Positions 5,874 to 6,483 of a stretch of 6,483 nt of DNA are shown here, piece by piece. The stretch comes from Competibacteraceae bacterium UBA2788 (GTDB taxonomy: Bacteria > Pseudomonadota > Gammaproteobacteria > Competibacterales > Competibacteraceae): the NCBI GenBank assembly GCA_002352185.1, contig DEHY01000065.1, positions 16,265 to 22,747 on the forward strand, read 5' to 3'. The notes under the pieces are model-generated. The model was not told where the DNA came from and did no database searches. It saw only the letters and a list, made by a program, of their open reading frames with translations. Each line of letters starts with the position of its first letter. Position 1 is the stretch's first letter. The translations under genes were made by a program, and so were the position numbers.

Positions 5874-6483
5874 TGCTGGGCGATGGCGTGATCATCACCA
5901 GCGCCCTGCTCTACATGGGGCTGCTGTTCGGCATTGCCTATTACGGCGACCAGCGTGCGGATGCGGGGCGCTCGATCATCGCCAACCCCTACATCTACAC
6001 CCTGTCGCTGGCGATTTACTGCACCGCCTGGACTTTTTATGGCAGCGTCGGCCTGGCGGCGGTCAGCGGCGTGGATTTCCTGCCGATCTATCTGGGGCCG
6101 ACCCTGATGGCGGTGCTGTTCTGGTTTGTGCTGCGGCGCATTGTGCGGATTACCAAAGTACACCGCATCACCTCCATCGCTGATTTCATCGCCTCCCGTT
6201 ACGGCAAAAGCGGCCTGCTGGCGGGCATGGTGACTGTGATCGCCGTGCTGGGCGTTCTGCCCTACATCTCGATCCAGTTGAAGGCTATCGCCACCAGCTT
6301 CAACGTGCTGCGCCTCTATCCGGCAGTGACCATGCCGGCGGCCTCGGCGCAACAGGCGATCTGGATGGACACCACCTTTTATGTGGCGCTGGTGCTGGTG
6401 GTGTTCGCCATTCTGTTTGGCACCCGCCATATTGATAACACCGAGCGCCACGAGGGCATGGTGGCGGCGGTGGCGTTCGAGTC
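5873..6483 (+). CDS. Sodium:solute symporter-type sensor histidine kinase, N-terminal part
   Basis: The frame is open from the ATG at 5873 to the window edge (203 codons and two bases), so the 3' end is missing. The visible part has about five membrane helices (near 5-24, 41-63, 71-91, 114-136 and 166-183). It carries sequences characteristic of the symporter-like input domain of CbrA/CrbS/MxtR-type kinases: YTLSLAIYCTAWTFYGSVG, DFLPIYLGPTL, ITSIADFIASRYGKS and GVLPYISIQLKAIATSF. Such proteins are usually around 1000 residues, with PAS, histidine kinase and often receiver domains after 12-13 helices. They sense or carry a nutrient (acetate, histidine or others) and control carbon-use genes. 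A plain symporter remains possible because the kinase part is outside the window, but the CTAWTFYGS motif and the neighbouring receiver favour a kinase. The start overlaps the upstream stop (TGATG). Confidence 0.85.
   Translation, partial: MLGDGVIITSALLYMGLLFGIAYYGDQRADAGRSIIANPYIYTLSLAIYCTAWTFYGSVGLAAVSGVDFLPIYLGPTLMAVLFWFVLRRIVRITKVHRITSIADFIASRYGKSGLLAGMVTVIAVLGVLPYISIQLKAIATSFNVLRLYPAVTMPAASAQQAIWMDTTFYVALVLVVFAILFGTRHIDNTERHEGMVAAVAFE

Noticed and set aside
5648..6451. Minus-strand open frame (267 codons) opposite the small membrane protein and sensor genes
   Set aside because: Histidine/glutamine-rich shadow of two plus-strand membrane-protein genes; no family features.

Overview
The window is GC-rich, densely coded proteobacterial DNA, most likely gammaproteobacterial. 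This rests on the gene families: an EAL/HDOD protein, a DUF6489-like protein, and a sensor kinase with a sodium:solute symporter-type membrane domain next to a DnaQ-type exonuclease. A genus cannot be read from the sequence. No rRNA, tRNA, CRISPR array, transposase gene or phage gene was seen.

Left part (1-2176). The 3' part of a DMT/EamA-type drug/metabolite exporter enters from the left edge. It is followed by an EAL/HDOD signalling protein (start chosen at 723) behind a plausible extended -10 promoter. A small two-CxxC zinc-ribbon-like protein lies on the minus strand and converges on the HDOD gene with only 5 bases between the stop codons.

Middle (2177-2662). About 490 bases carry no convincing gene but many inverted repeats. 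The most striking are four nested inverted-repeat pairs centred near 2350-2354. They include a 22-bp hairpin with one mismatch and outer ends (TATAGCAA/TTGCTATA) that look like the terminal repeats of a small non-autonomous mobile element (MITE) with TA target duplication. Other stem-loops flank it.

Right part (2663-6483). Five plus-strand genes lie close together and look like one operon: a DUF6489-like small protein, a stand-alone CheY-like receiver, a 698-residue membrane protein, a small two-helix membrane protein, and the N-terminal third or less of a sodium:solute symporter-type sensor kinase (CbrA/CrbS/MxtR type) that runs off the right edge. The 698-residue protein is the most unusual item. 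It has two membrane helices, a HAMP-like linker, a PAS domain and a histidine-kinase core in which the phospho-accepting histidine and the ATP-binding motifs are lost, followed by an apparently intact DEDDh 3'-5' exonuclease domain. Related symporter-type sensors control acetate or carbon-source use in other proteobacteria. Here I infer a signalling module in which a membrane transporter-like kinase, a receiver and a membrane-tethered nuclease with a pseudokinase act together; the output is unknown.
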